A DNA stretch of 64,000 bases from Buxus sempervirens (Eukaryota > Streptophyta > Magnoliopsida > Buxales > Buxaceae), in NCBI GenBank assembly GCA_947561395.2, contig OX387192.1, positions 248,001 to 312,000 on the forward strand, in the 5' to 3' direction. The notes under the pieces were generated by a model that was not told where the DNA came from, did no database searches, and worked only from the letters and a program-made list of their open reading frames with translations. This document shows positions 46,030 through 56,990 of the stretch, piece by piece (positions within the stretch are counted from its first letter, which is position 1; each line of letters starts with the position of its first letter). The position numbers and the translations under genes are program-made.

Positions 46030-46627
46030 CCATAAATCCCTAGGGTGTACCTAAGGTATACTAGGGGGGTACCTTAGTGTTAAGTGAGGGGTACCTTAGT
46101 ATTATTTGAGGGAGTATCTTGGTGTTTCAAGGGTTTACCTTAGCTATTTCAAGTGGTATACTTTAGGGATGTTTGGGGGGTACCTTAGTTATACAAGAGG
46201 GGGGTACCTTAGTTAAACAAGAGGGATACTTTAATTATATAAGGGGGTACTTTAGTTATATAAGAGAGGGGTACTTTAGGTATACATGTGAGGTACCTTA
46301 GGCAACACATGGGGGTACCTTAGTTATAGAAGGAGTATACTTTAGTTAAACAAGAGGGATACTTTAGTTATATAAGGGGGTACTTTAGTTATATAAGGGA
46401 GGGGTAATTTAGGTATACATGTGAGGTACCTTAGGCAACACATAGCGGTACCTTAAGTAATACACGGGGGTACTTTAGGTATACAAGTGGGGTACCTTAG
46501 GAAAAACAAGTGGGGTACCTTAGGTATACAAGTGTGGTACCTTGGGTAATGCATGGGTGTACTTTAGGTGTACTTGGGTGATACCCTGAGTAATACTTGG
46601 GTGCACTCTAAGTATACTTGGGTGATA
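46030..46627. repeat. Minisatellite GGTACCTTAG, left part of copy 2
   Basis: Diverged 20-35 bp units with GGGGTACCTTAG or GGTACTTTAG. At 46200-46440 a higher-order block of about 145 bp containing TTAAACAAGAGGGATACTTTA is duplicated in tandem. Confidence 0.88.
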
Positions 46628-46635
46628 CCTTGGAT

Positions 46636-47188
46636 TAGGGCTGGCAACGGGTCGAATACGGTATGGATCTGCCATGATCCGAATCTGAACCGAAAATAAA
46701 AATCCGATATCCGAATTCAATCCGAAATTTGACGGATCTTTTATATGTGAATCCGAATTCAAAATCGAATTTATATATTGTATCCGAATTCAAAATTCGA
46801 CCGAATAAATAACCGAAATCCGAATTAGATCCGATTTGAACTTAAAACTCAAAAGTCAAGTTTAACTATTAAAGCAAATTTTAATTATCAAAACTAATGA
46901 GCCATATAAATATCAAAGCAAGACACGAGTAAGGATAGTTCAACCATGCATGGTTTGTACAGAGTTTACCAATGGTTTAATGAAAAGTATATGTTGATTC
47001 TGGTTCGGATCCTATTTAGATCGGATATGGACAGATTCGAATTCGGATCCGAATTCGGTCGGATCCGAAATCCGAAATCCGTATTCGAACCGTAGATCTA
47101 TGTCTCATATCCGAATTCGGGGATTTTCGGATCGGATTCGGGTCGGATTCGGATATATATATATATATCTGACCCATTGCCAGCCCTA
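46636..47188. mobile_element. hAT-type MITE (553 bp), copy 2, inside the minisatellite
   Basis: Termini TAGGGCTGGCAACGGGTC and GACCCATTGCCAGCCCTA are as in copy 1. Flanks CCTTGGAT (46628-46635) and CCTTAGAT (47189-47196) match 7 of 8 and are themselves minisatellite sequence. The interior is close to 37483-38022 throughout. Confidence 0.88.
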
Positions 47189-47196
47189 CCTTAGAT

Positions 47197-47620
47197 AATA
47201 CTTGGGTGTACTTTAGATAATACATCGGTGGTACCTTGGGTAATGCATGGATATACTTTAAGTATAGAAGTAGGGTACCTTAGGTAATATAAGGAGGTAC
47301 TTTAGTGTTATTTGGGAGGGTACCTTGGGTATACTTGAGAGGTTTTTTGGGTATTCTTAGGAAATACAATAGGTAAACTTGAGAGGTACCTTGGGTATAC
47401 TTAGGAGATATTTTTGGTATACGTGGGAGATACTTTAGGTACACTTGAGAGGTACCTTGGATATACTTAGGTGGTTCTTTAGATACTCTTAGGAGTTACT
47501 TGAGGTACATTTGAAAGGTACCTTGGGTACACTTGGATGGAAATTCGGGTATACTTGGAAGGTATTTTAAGTATACTTGGGAGGTACTTTGGGGTATACA
47601 TGAGAGGGTCCACCCTAGGT
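47197..47620. repeat. Minisatellite, right part of copy 2
   Basis: Continues the array split by the hAT MITE, with GAGGTACCTTGGGTATACTT-type units of about 27-30 bp that become longer and more diverged to the right. Confidence 0.85.
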
Positions 47621-48205
47621 TTACTTGGGGGTGTGCCTGGCCCAAATTGATGTTAATGAGGGTTCAAGAATGATCTACAAGTGTTGCAATTTGAGTTTGG
47701 GCTCAAAACAAGAAATTTGGAATTTTTGTACTGGACGCGTGAACGTTGAAGTTGGATGTTCAGGCGTTAAGCCTTTATCAAATGGTTTCTACAGGATTTA
47801 GTTCAACGTGCAATTCAAGGTTCGCATGTCAAGGCAAATTTTCACACTCAACTCTAATTTTTTAGAATTTGGTGTCCAATTCACTAGAACTACTTGGATG
47901 GTATCTTAACTAATTGAAATTGAGACATAACATTAACTAAGCTTACCTTAACAACCTTCAATAAAGTTCAATTTGATTTCCCCAAATCCTCAAGCATGAT
48001 CCACATCCACCTCGCCTTTATAACACAAGTACTTAATTAGTCAAATAATCACACTTTAGATAATTAAGCTTAATAATTAAGATATAATCCGGGTCGGGGT
48101 TTTACACAGGAAGCAGTGAGAGGATTTTGAATTATCTCTCTTGCTACTGTGTGAGTGTAGGAGATTGGATAGTGATCACGGATGATGGAAACATAATTAT
48201 AATAA

Positions 48206-48605
48206 GGGTAAATTACACTTACCTCCTTTGAGGTATGGATAAATTACACTTACCTCATTTGAGGTTTTTGAAATAACACTTTCCCCCCTTGAGATTTGTG
48301 TATGGGTCAAAATAACACTCTTTCATTGAAGTTTCCGTCAAAACAGTAGTGATAGTTTGTAAAAATTTTTGAACTGGACAAGATTACCCCTTCATAAAGA
48401 CGAGAACAAAAATTTTAATGGCCTAAGGAGTAACTATCATTTAACTTAAATGGGGGTAATCTTGTCCAGTTCAAATTATTTTACTAATTATCACAACTAT
48501 TTTGACGGAAACTTCAATGAAAGAGTCTTATTTTGACTCATACACAAATCTCAAGGGGGAAAGTGTTATTTCAGAAACCTCAAGGGAGGTAAGTGTAATT
48601 TACCC
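48206..48605. mobile_element. Mutator-like MITE (400 bp) with 9-bp TSD and very long TIRs
   Basis: Perfect 9-bp duplications TTATAATAA (48197-48205, 48606-48614) flank an element whose two halves are inverted over about 180 bp (GGGTAAATTACACTTACCTC ... GAGGTAAGTGTAATTTACCC). The inner arms also pair (TGAACTGGACAAGATTACCC with its inverse). The 24 bp after 48206 are repeated at 48225-48252. Related to 59732-60183. Confidence 0.88.
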
Positions 48606-48649
48606 TTATAATAACTAGTTGCAGTTGAATTGATGTTGTCCCAGAACAC

Positions 48650-49055
48650 TTCGCAGCTATACCTTTTATAGTTGATCCTTGGCGGTTGCTTAACGTACCA
48701 TGATTCAACAATCTTTATGACGGTTTGAAGTCATTAATTAAATTCCCATTGTTCTATCGGCCGAGCGATAGTTTGCCATGATTCCAACAACTAACTTCCT
48801 GAATCACCGTTGTTCGTTATAATAGTTGAATTACTTGCGCGCCAAGCTCAGCTATAAACTGAATTTTCGTTGGACCCATTCAGGTGGTGATGTAAACTTT
48901 TGCACGTATGAAAATTATTAACTTTACTTTTGCACGTGGGTTTGCCTACGTGTCTTTTTTTGTAAAACTATCCTACATGGATGCCACGTGGCCTTCTTTT
49001 ATTTGTTGGGCTATTGCGGGTGTAAACAATGTATTAGGATACAATGGAATTGAAT
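48650..49055. other. Intergenic stretch, nothing recognised
   Basis: No reading frame, inverted terminus or domain was recognised between the Mutator-like MITE and the RTE fragment. Confidence 0.4.
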
Positions 49056-49059
49056 AGGT

Positions 49060-49300
49060 TAAGATAGGTCAAGTAAAGTGGTGATCTAGATATGCTTTTG
49101 TAAGAATGTATGAGATTATGCATATTGAAGGGCCTAAGTTAGTAAGATAAAGGCCTAAAAAAGACATGGATGGAGTGTATAAAACAAGAATTACAAAAAA
49201 AAACAATAGATTAATTGAAGATATGTTTTTTGATAGAGTGGGACGGAGAGATAAGATTCATTTCACTAACCTCACTTCGGTGGGAATTGGCTTACATTAG
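49060..49300 (+). pseudogene. 3' end of an RTE-type LINE
   Basis: Pieces such as ATTGAAGGGCC, AAGACATGGATGGAGTG and GATAGAGTGGGACGGAGAGA correspond to the C-terminus of RTE ORF (IEGP..RPKKTWMEC, then FDRVGRRDKI). It is also present at 21900-22110 and inverted at 63340-63520. Confidence 0.7.
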
Positions 49301-49319
49301 ATTAGATTACAAAAAGAAC

Positions 49320-49957
49320 TTTAAAATTCATAATTTTTAATTAGGTCCTTATTGAAACATGTATAAATATTATTTTAAAAAAATATGAATAAGGTCCTAA
49401 ATAATTTATTTGAATTATAAAAACCTCCAAACTCTTAAAATGAGATTTAGAAATGTACTAAAAATATAAAAAAAAATTAACATAATGATCCTAAGAATCC
49501 AATAAAAAGAGAATCAAATTGATAAAAAACCATACAAATCTTCACTATATTTAACGCGAAAGGGCCCCTTCGGAAGCATGCCAAACGCATTGTGCAACTT
49601 CCCAAAAAAACCTTTCCTCACATTGTTAAGATTCATTAATCAAAAGGGCATAATTGTCATAACAATTTAATTCCTTTCATTTAAAAGTTATGCAGTTTTG
49701 TAATTGTTTTCCTTTACATCCTTTTCACGCGACTTTCAGATTGTACAACTCGCTTTGAAATAGTACCGACCAATGTGGGTCGTACACTAAAAAAAAACAA
49801 GAAACCTAAAAAAATGGATGAACCTTAAGGGAATGGCATCCTATATATGATGCAAATAAAATTATAGATAGAAGCTCCACAATTTCCCATTTACTTTTGC
49901 ATTACTACACGTGCACGCTGCTGGTCAATGTTAATGTGCAACGCACGTTATTGCTAG
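49320..49957 (+). mobile_element. Helitron-like 3' part upstream of ATG4
   Basis: 49420-49470 (CTCCAAACTCTTAAAATGAG, AGAAATGTACTAAAA) matches 37228-37280 of the Helitron-like element. Near the right end TGTGCAACGCACGTTATTGCTAG gives a short stem followed by CTAG at 49954-49957. A C, not the usual T, follows CTAG. The 5' end is missing or unrecognised. Confidence 0.4.
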
Positions 49958-49989
49958 CAATTATAAAGCGTCATCCCGTGGCACTGCAA

Positions 49990-50639
49990 CTTTGGTACGA
50001 AGAAGACCGAACGGCAAAAGGGCAGGAGAGAAGAGGAAAAGCGAAACGGTTTAAAAGGTGAAATTATTTCAATTTATTTGTGTGTGTGTTTTTTTTAACG
50101 ATTTTCGTTTGATTCCGGAAGAAATAATGTCGTGTTATTCCAATACTTATCTAGAATGTGGGGAATCACTGGTACGTGTTGATATCTCTTTCTTTAGTTT
50201 TCTCTTATGGTTTCTGTTCAAAAGCCTGCGTTGGTGAGCTTCACGATCGATCACTGAATGTTTTTCCTTTGAATCCACACTATTTCTGTTTCCTTTGGGG
50301 TTAGTCCATCGACGCGTAGCTCTTCTCGATATCTCATGCTTTGCTTCGTCGTGAGGCTAGTCACGTGGATTTTTGGTTGGAATCGTCGGTCTGTTTGCAA
50401 TTATGATCGGAATTGAACGTTTTGCGGAGGAAACTGGGCAAGGCTTAGGAAAATTTGATTTTGATTTGTGATTATAGGTTTTTGTCGGCTTACGAAGAAA
50501 AATTGGTGTATTCAATAATTTCAGTTCCTTGGGATTTGTATTTGCTGAAGGTAGCAGTTTGAGTGGATTACATTCGAAATCCTTTCGTCCAGCGAAGAGC
50601 GATTCGCTACTTCCGAGGATTCACGTGTGCCTATTCAAG
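49990..50639 (+). other. Putative promoter/5'UTR exon of ATG4
   Basis: G+C rises here and the segment ends at a good donor (TTCAAG|GTGGGT, 50639/50640). The next acceptor is TATCTGCAG at 51894, just before the coding exon. An alternative donor CTG|GTACGT exists at about 50171. The transcription start was not located. Intron 50640-51894 has no gene; it contains a short non-coding repeat (CTACGAAGACTTATTTGATC near 50829 and again near 51112). Confidence 0.4.
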
Positions 50640-51928
50640 GTGGGTATACCTTTCGGATTATAGAATTAGAGCCAGTATCATGTTCGTTCTGATATTGGAA
50701 TGAGGGGCACTGTTTTATGGCGATTGAGAAGAAGTTTTGGGTATAACGTTGACTTCATTATAGACCTCTGAATTGAAGTATAAATGTTATGGATCCAGCC
50801 GCTGTTCCAAAAGCCCGAGGACTTAAAACCTACGAAGACTTATTTGATCAAGCCTTAAGATTCCACCATGTTTGTATTACTGACATCCATGGTGGCCCAC
50901 TCAATCGACATTGACCCAATGGTAGCTCTTTCCCTCTCGGTGGCTCCACTCACCTATTAGTATTCATTGAATTAGCACCATGCCCATATATAATGCCAAT
51001 GCATTTTAATCCAGCATCAAAGTTGCTCCCTCCATGATTTGAACCTAGGATGTGGTACCTACTCTGGTACCATTTGTTGTAGACCCTACCATTGTTATTA
51101 AATCATAATGACCTACGGAGACTTATTTGGTTAAGCCTTTACCATATTTAGGATTGTAAAAATTGGGTTCTATTTTTAATTGCACTGTGGTCAATCTTAA
51201 GAAAATTTATTAAAAGTTGAATTAAGCATTTGGACAGTAAATTGTATAGGTGGCAGTTCTAATATGGCAAGTAATATGATTAGGAAAGGTATCAATCAAT
51301 AATAGCTAGTACTAAGAATGAAGAATGGCTTTAATATAATGGGTCTGTGATGGTGAGTAGTATGATGAGGTGAGAAATTGGTCAGAATGAGGAAATGGAA
51401 GGGTACTTAGTTTGACATGAGGAAATTTCCGAAACCACCTTAACTTGGCCATGAATTGATCCAACGTCCGTTGCACATTCCATGACTTGATTCACTTATT
51501 CGTTTTGGGGCTATTTTGCTCATCTTGCACCTGCATCAATCAGTATACAGTTTTTCTTTACTATATAAAGTTCTCTTGTTTGCTCCTCTGTTATCTGTCC
51601 TCCTGTTTTCTTCCTGATTCAATATGGTTTTCAAATCTACAATATTGGCCCATACACCAGTATCTTCATTGGCTGTATTCTCTATAGCTTCTATTTTACG
51701 TGTTGCTTTGCCATATCAATTTGTTTAATCTTACTTCTATTAAGTTGAGATTATTTAACTTAAAAATTATTACTTAATCTTCTAATCAGTAGATTAGGGG
51801 CCACTAATCATCATTAATTAGTACTATAAAATTTTGGGTTGTTACATATGTAGTGCCAATAATTGTGCTCTTTTTGTATTGCTTCTATCTGCAGATTCTG
51901 TTGTTTTACATCAATGCATCAGTAGGTG

Positions 51929-52385
51929 ATGAAGGGCTTGCCTGATTGGGCTGTGCCTTCAAAATATCCTGCTGGAACTTCAAATGGTTCCTCAAATAGA
52001 GATCTGAAATCCCTTGTTTCAGACCAGGAAAATAGTGTCAATTCATCGAAGGCATCCTTATGGTCAAGCTTTGTTGCATCTGCTTTCTCAGTCTTTGAAA
52101 CACTGGATTCATCTAGTGGTGAAAAGAAAGCACATAACACTAGAACGCATGGTTGGACAACAGCTGTGAAGAGGGTTGTCACTGGTGGTTCAATGAGGAA
52201 ACTTCAGGAATGTATATTGGGGCCGGGCAAGACTGGTATATGTAGCTCGACGAGTGAAATATGGCTTCTAGGTGTGCGCTATAAAATTTCACAAGATGAC
52301 CCCTCTGAAGATGGAATTAATGGCACTGGTTTAGATGCATTTGAACAGGACTTCTCATCAAGAATCTGGATGACATACAGGAAAG
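51929..52385 (+). CDS. ATG4: ATG4 first coding exon
   Basis: 152 codons plus one base, ending AGGAAAG|GTTAGT. The exon itself starts at 51895 after TATCTGCAG, so 34 nt are 5'UTR. Holds the N-terminal variable region and the ATG8-binding side of the protease fold up to MTYRKG. Confidence 0.92.
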
Positions 52386-52578
52386 GTTAGTTCTGAATGA
52401 TAGCTTATATTGTTTGATTCCTTTGAATAGACCACTTGAATACATGAAAAAGTGTCAAAAGATTCAGTGATTTGGGATTTTTTCATCCACAGGTTTTGAT
52501 GCTATTGGTGATTCAAAGTTCACTAGTGATGTTGGTTGGGGTTGCATGCTTAGAAGCAGTCAGATGCTTGTTGCCCAG
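51929..52578 (+). CDS. ATG4: ATG4 autophagy cysteine protease, N-terminal part (gene continues beyond window)
   Basis: Coding exons 51929-52385 and 52493-52578, 181 codons, GT/AG, phase 1 at the intron. ATG4 cleaves the C-terminus of ATG8 to expose Gly and later releases ATG8 from phosphatidylethanolamine during autophagosome formation in the cytosol. Seen: start MKGLPDWAVP like plant ATG4s, a Ser-rich variable region, GWTTAVKRVV, a conserved block ILGPGKTGICSSTSEIWLLG, then DFSSRIWMTYRKGF and SDVGWGCMLRSSQMLVAQ with the catalytic Cys in WGCM. In-frame TAG precedes the ATG by 3 nt. The Asp/His half of the active site and the next exon (expected to open with ALLFHRLGR) are not in the window, so the third intron exceeds 11.4 kb. 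Confidence 0.93.
52493..52578 (+). CDS. ATG4: ATG4 exon with catalytic cysteine
   Basis: 86 nt between CATCCACAG and CAG|GTATCT, ends in phase 0. It encodes FDAIGDSKFTSDVGWGCMLR and then SSQMLVAQ. Cys of WGC is the nucleophile in the C54 peptidase family. Confidence 0.92.
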
Positions 52579-53094
52579 GTATCTTTGTTTTTTACTTTTA
52601 TTCTTGAAATTTACTCATTTAAAGAGAAATGTGTATATATGTATATTTTTTAATTGGTAATGATATGAATGAATCGGAAAACATGAGTAACACCATCAGT
52701 AGATATGAACTTTGTCCAAAGCTTTAAAGAAAAATCAAAATAAGACACTCTTTTCTACTATAAAAAGAGGATTTTGCTGAACTGGTGTAAATCCCAGCTG
52801 TGAAAAATTTAAGGCTTAACCTTGGAACCCCTTGTGCGTGGAATGCCAGAATATTAGTAGTTTCATGACTTCATTATGATATGCCAACATTGTCTCAGAA
52901 GATGCAAGTGTTACTTCCCCTTATGGTTTCAACAGATTGTAAAAGGAACTGAGGTATTTTGTCTATGTTCTGACATATCATCCTTGAATTTCCTTGATTA
53001 AGGTTCTCTAAATGACACAACATACTTAGAAAAAATCTTTGTCAAATCTCACCTGATTTTTCTTTATTTGGTAATAACTGGATTGAATTTGTAG

Positions 53095-53436
53095 AAAGTA
53101 AAAAAATGGCGCTCCTTGTTTGAGGAGCGCAAGAGCCTGGAGATGAGATCAGAAGTTAGAATGGAAGAAGAGGAATTAGAAGAAGAGGTTTTGGGTAAAA
53201 TAATGGAGATGAGCAATGTCTTGGGAGTATCTTTCGAGGGTTTTGAGATGGAGGTAATGGCATTATTTACAGCCATTGAAACCCAACATAAGAAGGAGAA
53301 AGAATCTAAAAATAAGGTGGTTAGAGAGCTCCAGAGGTTGTCCTGGTCAGTAAGTGACACGCCCAACTTGGTTGGAACTTGCGCCAGTGGTCAGAAAAGT
53401 GCAAGGAGGGACATAGTGGTTTCTCATGAAGATTAA
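53095..53436 (+). pseudogene. ORF1 C-terminal remnant of L1 copy A
   Basis: Frame KKWRSLFEERKSLE..EELEEEVLGKIMEMSNVLG..ESKNKVVRELQRLSWSVS is highly charged, likely coiled-coil. It stops at 53436, overlapping the ATG of ORF2 (53426) by 11 nt in a different frame. The N-terminal RNA-binding part is lost through 5' truncation. Confidence 0.6.
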
Positions 53437-54130
53437 CATCCTATCATGGAACATCAGGGGCCTGAATGCGAGGGAAAAGAGGGAGGCTGTGAAAGTGTTA
53501 TTGAGGAATTGGAAGCCAGACATTGTGATTATCCAGGAATCAAAGATGGAAGTAGTTGATAGCAGCATCATTAGGGACATCTGGGATTGCCATAGTTTAC
53601 AGTGGGTCTCCTTGCCGTCGAAGGTAAGATGAGTGGTAATTATAGTATGGAAAGGTGCCTTATTTAGTTTGAAGCAAGTATGGATAAAGGAGTATTCTAT
53701 TTCTACTATTCTAATCGACTGTAAATCTGCTGAACCTGTTCTAATCAGTGGAGTATACGGCCCTAATGTGGACTCGTTGTCGTCAAGGATGTCAGAGGAG
53801 TTGGAAGAAGTAAGGCATGGAGTCCAATATGCATGGTGCTTGGGTGGTGACTTCAATATGATACGATTTCCTTCAGAAAGAAAAGGATGCAGCCATCTGT
53901 CTCCTGCAATGCAGCTGTTCTAAGAGTTTATCAGCAAGCATCCATTGGTAGATTTACCTATAAGATGCTCAAAATATACTTGGTCCAAGTCCAACAGGTC
54001 ATCATTCTCTAAGCTTGACAGATTTTTGGTGTCGTTGGGATGGGAGGCTAGGTAGCCGAATATGTCAGTTGAAGCCTTGCCAAGACCCACTTCATATCAC
54101 ACTCCCTTGATGCTTAAATGCGAGAACAGT
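53426..54130 (+). pseudogene. AP endonuclease domain of L1 copy A
   Basis: Starts MKINILSWNIRGLNAREKRE, then DIVIIQESKME (catalytic Glu region), GVYGPN (about 53755) and LGGDFNMIRFPSERKG (about 53843-53890), standard L1 endonuclease motifs that nick the target DNA. Interrupted by stops at about 53630 and 53921, with pieces SKYTWSKSNRSSFSKLDRFL continuing in frame. Confidence 0.88.
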
Positions 54131-54163
54131 ATAAAAAAGTCTTCCCCATTTTGATTTGAGAAC

Positions 54164-55900
54164 ATGTGGTTAGAGGATCCGGGGTTTATAAAGAAGTTGG
54201 AGGAGGAGGGGGGATTGACGGTAGAGGGAAAATTGAGTTTTCTTCTAAATCGGAAACTGAATTTGCTGAAGCTGATATTAAAGAAGTGGAACTGGGAGGT
54301 ATTTGGGAGGATTGATGAGCACCTGTCAGAGAATTTAGCTCAAATTAAGGAAATTGATGATAAAGGAGAGATGGAACAGCTGTCCTTAAATGAATGGGTT
54401 AGGAGGGAGAAACTGAAAGCAGAATTCAAGAAAGTGGGCTTACTTGGAAGAATTGAGTTGGCGCCAGAAATCAAGAACTCTTTGGCTTAACGCTGGAGAC
54501 AAGAATACAAGTTTCTTTCATAGGATGGCTAACGCAAGGTGGCGAGGAAATTCAATCAATAAACTAGAGGTAGAGGGGCAGGTGTATGAAGACGAGAAAG
54601 ATATAAAAGAGAAAATATCATATACTTTTCTAATCACTTTAAAGAAGAAAATCATGTTAGATCAGCGGTTTACGGATTGGATTTCGAGGGGTTAGTACTT
54701 GAGGAATGGGACAGATTGGAAAGGCCTTTTTTCGGAGGAGGAGATTAAAGGGGTGGCGGAGCAACTTGAAGGGGATAAGGCGCCTTGGCTGGATGGGTTT
54801 TCACTAGCCTTCTTTAAGACTTGTTGGCATGTAGTTAAGGAGGATCTTATGGCAACCATTGACAAGTTTCACAAGCATGGGTGTTTTGAAAAGAGTATCA
54901 ATGCAACATTCATTGTACTTATCCCTAAGAAGGAGGGGTTGATCAAATTGCAAGATTTCAGGCCTATTAGTCTTGTTGGTAGTGTATACAAGATCATAGC
55001 AAAGTTTCTAGCTAATAGAGTGAAGGCGATTCTTAAACCTTTGATTTCACAAGCCCAAGGTGCATTTGTTGGAGGGAGGCAGCTACAAGATGGAATCCTA
55101 GTGGCTAGTGAATGCATTGACTCATGTGTTAGGGAAGAGAGAGATATGATAATGTGTAAACTAGACTTAAAGAAGGCATACGACAACTTCAATTGGGAGT
55201 TCTTATTATACGTGCTAAGGAGGATGAGTTTTGGTGAGAAATGGAGGAGATGGGTGGGATTTTGCATCTCAACAACCCGAATAGCAGTATTGGTGAATGG
55301 TTCTACAGTGGGCTTTTTCAACACCCAGAAAGGCCTTCAGCAAGGGGACTCGCTCTCACCCCTTCTATTCACACTAGTGATGGAATCATTCAATAGAATG
55401 ATGGCTAGAGCCTTACAAATTGGATGCCTAGGGGAGTAGGCTTTGGGGGTAATGTCTTTATAAATCATTTACTGTTTGCTAATGATATCTTAACATTTTT
55501 CAAACCCACTTTTCAGTAAGTTAGGTGGTTAAAGGGCATCCTTCTATGCTTTCAGGCATGCTTGGGTTTGAAGATTAATTTGGCAAAGAGCAAGATGTTT
55601 GTAATTGGAGAAGTAGCGAACATCTCTAACCTAAGTCTCTTTATGGGTTGTAGATTGAGTAAGTTTCCAACATTATACCTTGGAATTCCACTTGGAGCGG
55701 GCAATAAGAAATCATCAGTTTGGAATCCGATTGTAGAAAAAATGGAAAAGAGACTCTCTTCTTGGAAGAGCTGCATTCTTGTTAAAGGGGGCAAGCTAAC
55801 TTTGATATCTAGTGTGATAGCAAGCTTTCCTACCTTCTTCATTTCCATTATGAGTATTCCTATCTCTATTGTTAGGAGATTGGAATAGATCTAGAGGAGA
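54164..55900 (+). pseudogene. Reverse transcriptase domain of L1 copy A
   Basis: Motifs in order: WRQKSRTLWLNAGDKNTSFF (after a frameshift at about 54444), DKAPWLDGFSLAFFK (usual DKAPGPDG changed), FRPISLVGSVYKIIAK, GAFVGGRQLQDGILVASE, KLDLKKAYDNFNWEF, GLQQGDSLSPLLFTLVME, then HLLFANDILTFF at about 55468-55500 where FADD has become FAND, and LYLGIPLGAG. Stops at 54693, 55437, 55518 and after 55886. The FADD change alone should kill activity. Confidence 0.92.
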
Positions 55901-55959
55901 TTCTTATGGGAAGGACCGGGTGGAGAATCCAGATTTCATTTGGTTAACTGGAAATCTGT

Positions 55960-56990
55960 TTGCAGGTTGAAGAGAGAAGGGGTCTTGGGGTTAGGCTTCT
56001 AAAGATTTTTAACAAAGCCTTGCTTCAAAAATGGATTTGGAGATTTGGCATTGAAAGAGACAACCTATGGAGGAAGGTAATCCAGGTACAGTATGGAAAT
56101 GCAGTTGGGGACTGGTTTCCGAGCCATCCAAAATCTACATATGGGGCAAGCCTATGGAAACCAATAGCTAAGTTGGTGGCTTCAGTTGAAAAGGATTGCA
56201 TGTTCTCAGTTGGTAATGGGGATAAGGTTAGGTTTTGGGATGACATATGGTGTGGAAATGGGAGGTTGAAGGATAAATACCCAACTATTTATAATATCTA
56301 TAGAGACAAGGGAGATTTGGTGAATGATTATAGAGCGACCACAAGAGCAGATAATGCGTGGAATTTAACTTTAAGGAGAAATTTGTTTGACTGGGAGGTC
56401 AACAGCTTTGAAGAATTATTACAAGAGATATACAGTGTTCGAATGGAGCAAGAGGAGGATACTAGGGTGTGGATCAACAGCAGATCTGGTTTGTTCACTG
56501 TCAAAGCAGCATTTGAAGCTCTATCTTCGTCTGGGTCATGATTCCAGGAATTCCAACTAATCTGGGCAAAGTATGTGCCAAGCAAGGTTGCCTTTTTTAT
56601 GTGGGCAGCTGCGTTGGACAAGATACTAATGGTTAATCACTTAAAAAGTAGAGGGTGGCAGCTCCCTAACCTATGCGTAATGTGTAAAGAAGATTAAGAA
56701 TTAGTTCAGCACCTTTTGGTTCACTGTAAGGAAGCTAGAAATATTTGGGATAGGATTCTTGCAAGGTTTGGAACGTCATGGGTTCAAGCTGAGAATTTTG
56801 CCAAGGTTATACAGTTGTGGGGGCTGAGGAAAGGAAAAATCAGAAAGTCGCTGCCATGGAACATCACTCCAGCAGCCATATCATGGGGGATTTGGCGAGA
56901 AAGAAACCATAGGATTTTTAGGAACCAAGAAAGAAATGCAGTAAACCAAGAAAGAAATTCGCTGCTATGGAACATCAACTGAAAATTTGA
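55960..56990 (+). pseudogene. C-terminal zf-RVT region of L1 copy A
   Basis: LQKWIWRFGIERDNLWRKVI is the conserved post-RT block. After a stop at 56539 come IWAKYVPSKVAFFMWAAALD, LPNLCVMCKED (Cys pair) and HLLVHCKEARNIWDRIL (His/Cys pair), the RVT zinc finger. No RNase H domain follows. Confidence 0.85.

Larger units (their letters stand above)
39905..48106 (-). repeat. Solo LTR of a minisatellite-bearing retrotransposon, TSD CAGGA, carrying nested insertions
   Basis: On the minus strand it starts TGTAAAACCCCGACCCGG at 48106 and ends GGTTCTAGGGCGCTACA at 39905. The perfect duplication CAGGA lies at 39900-39904 and 48107-48111. Removing the inserted solo LTR (41533-45158 plus TSD) and hAT MITE (46636-47188 plus TSD) leaves about 4.0 kb of LTR. 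A minus-strand TATA-like box (GGGCCTATAAAATG) lies at about 45975-45990, with the minisatellite in U3 above it. Near 40990-41100 are repeats GGAATTCCCCATCCACC resembling those of Tekay-type LTRs, so a Ty3/gypsy origin is likely. Confidence 0.85.
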
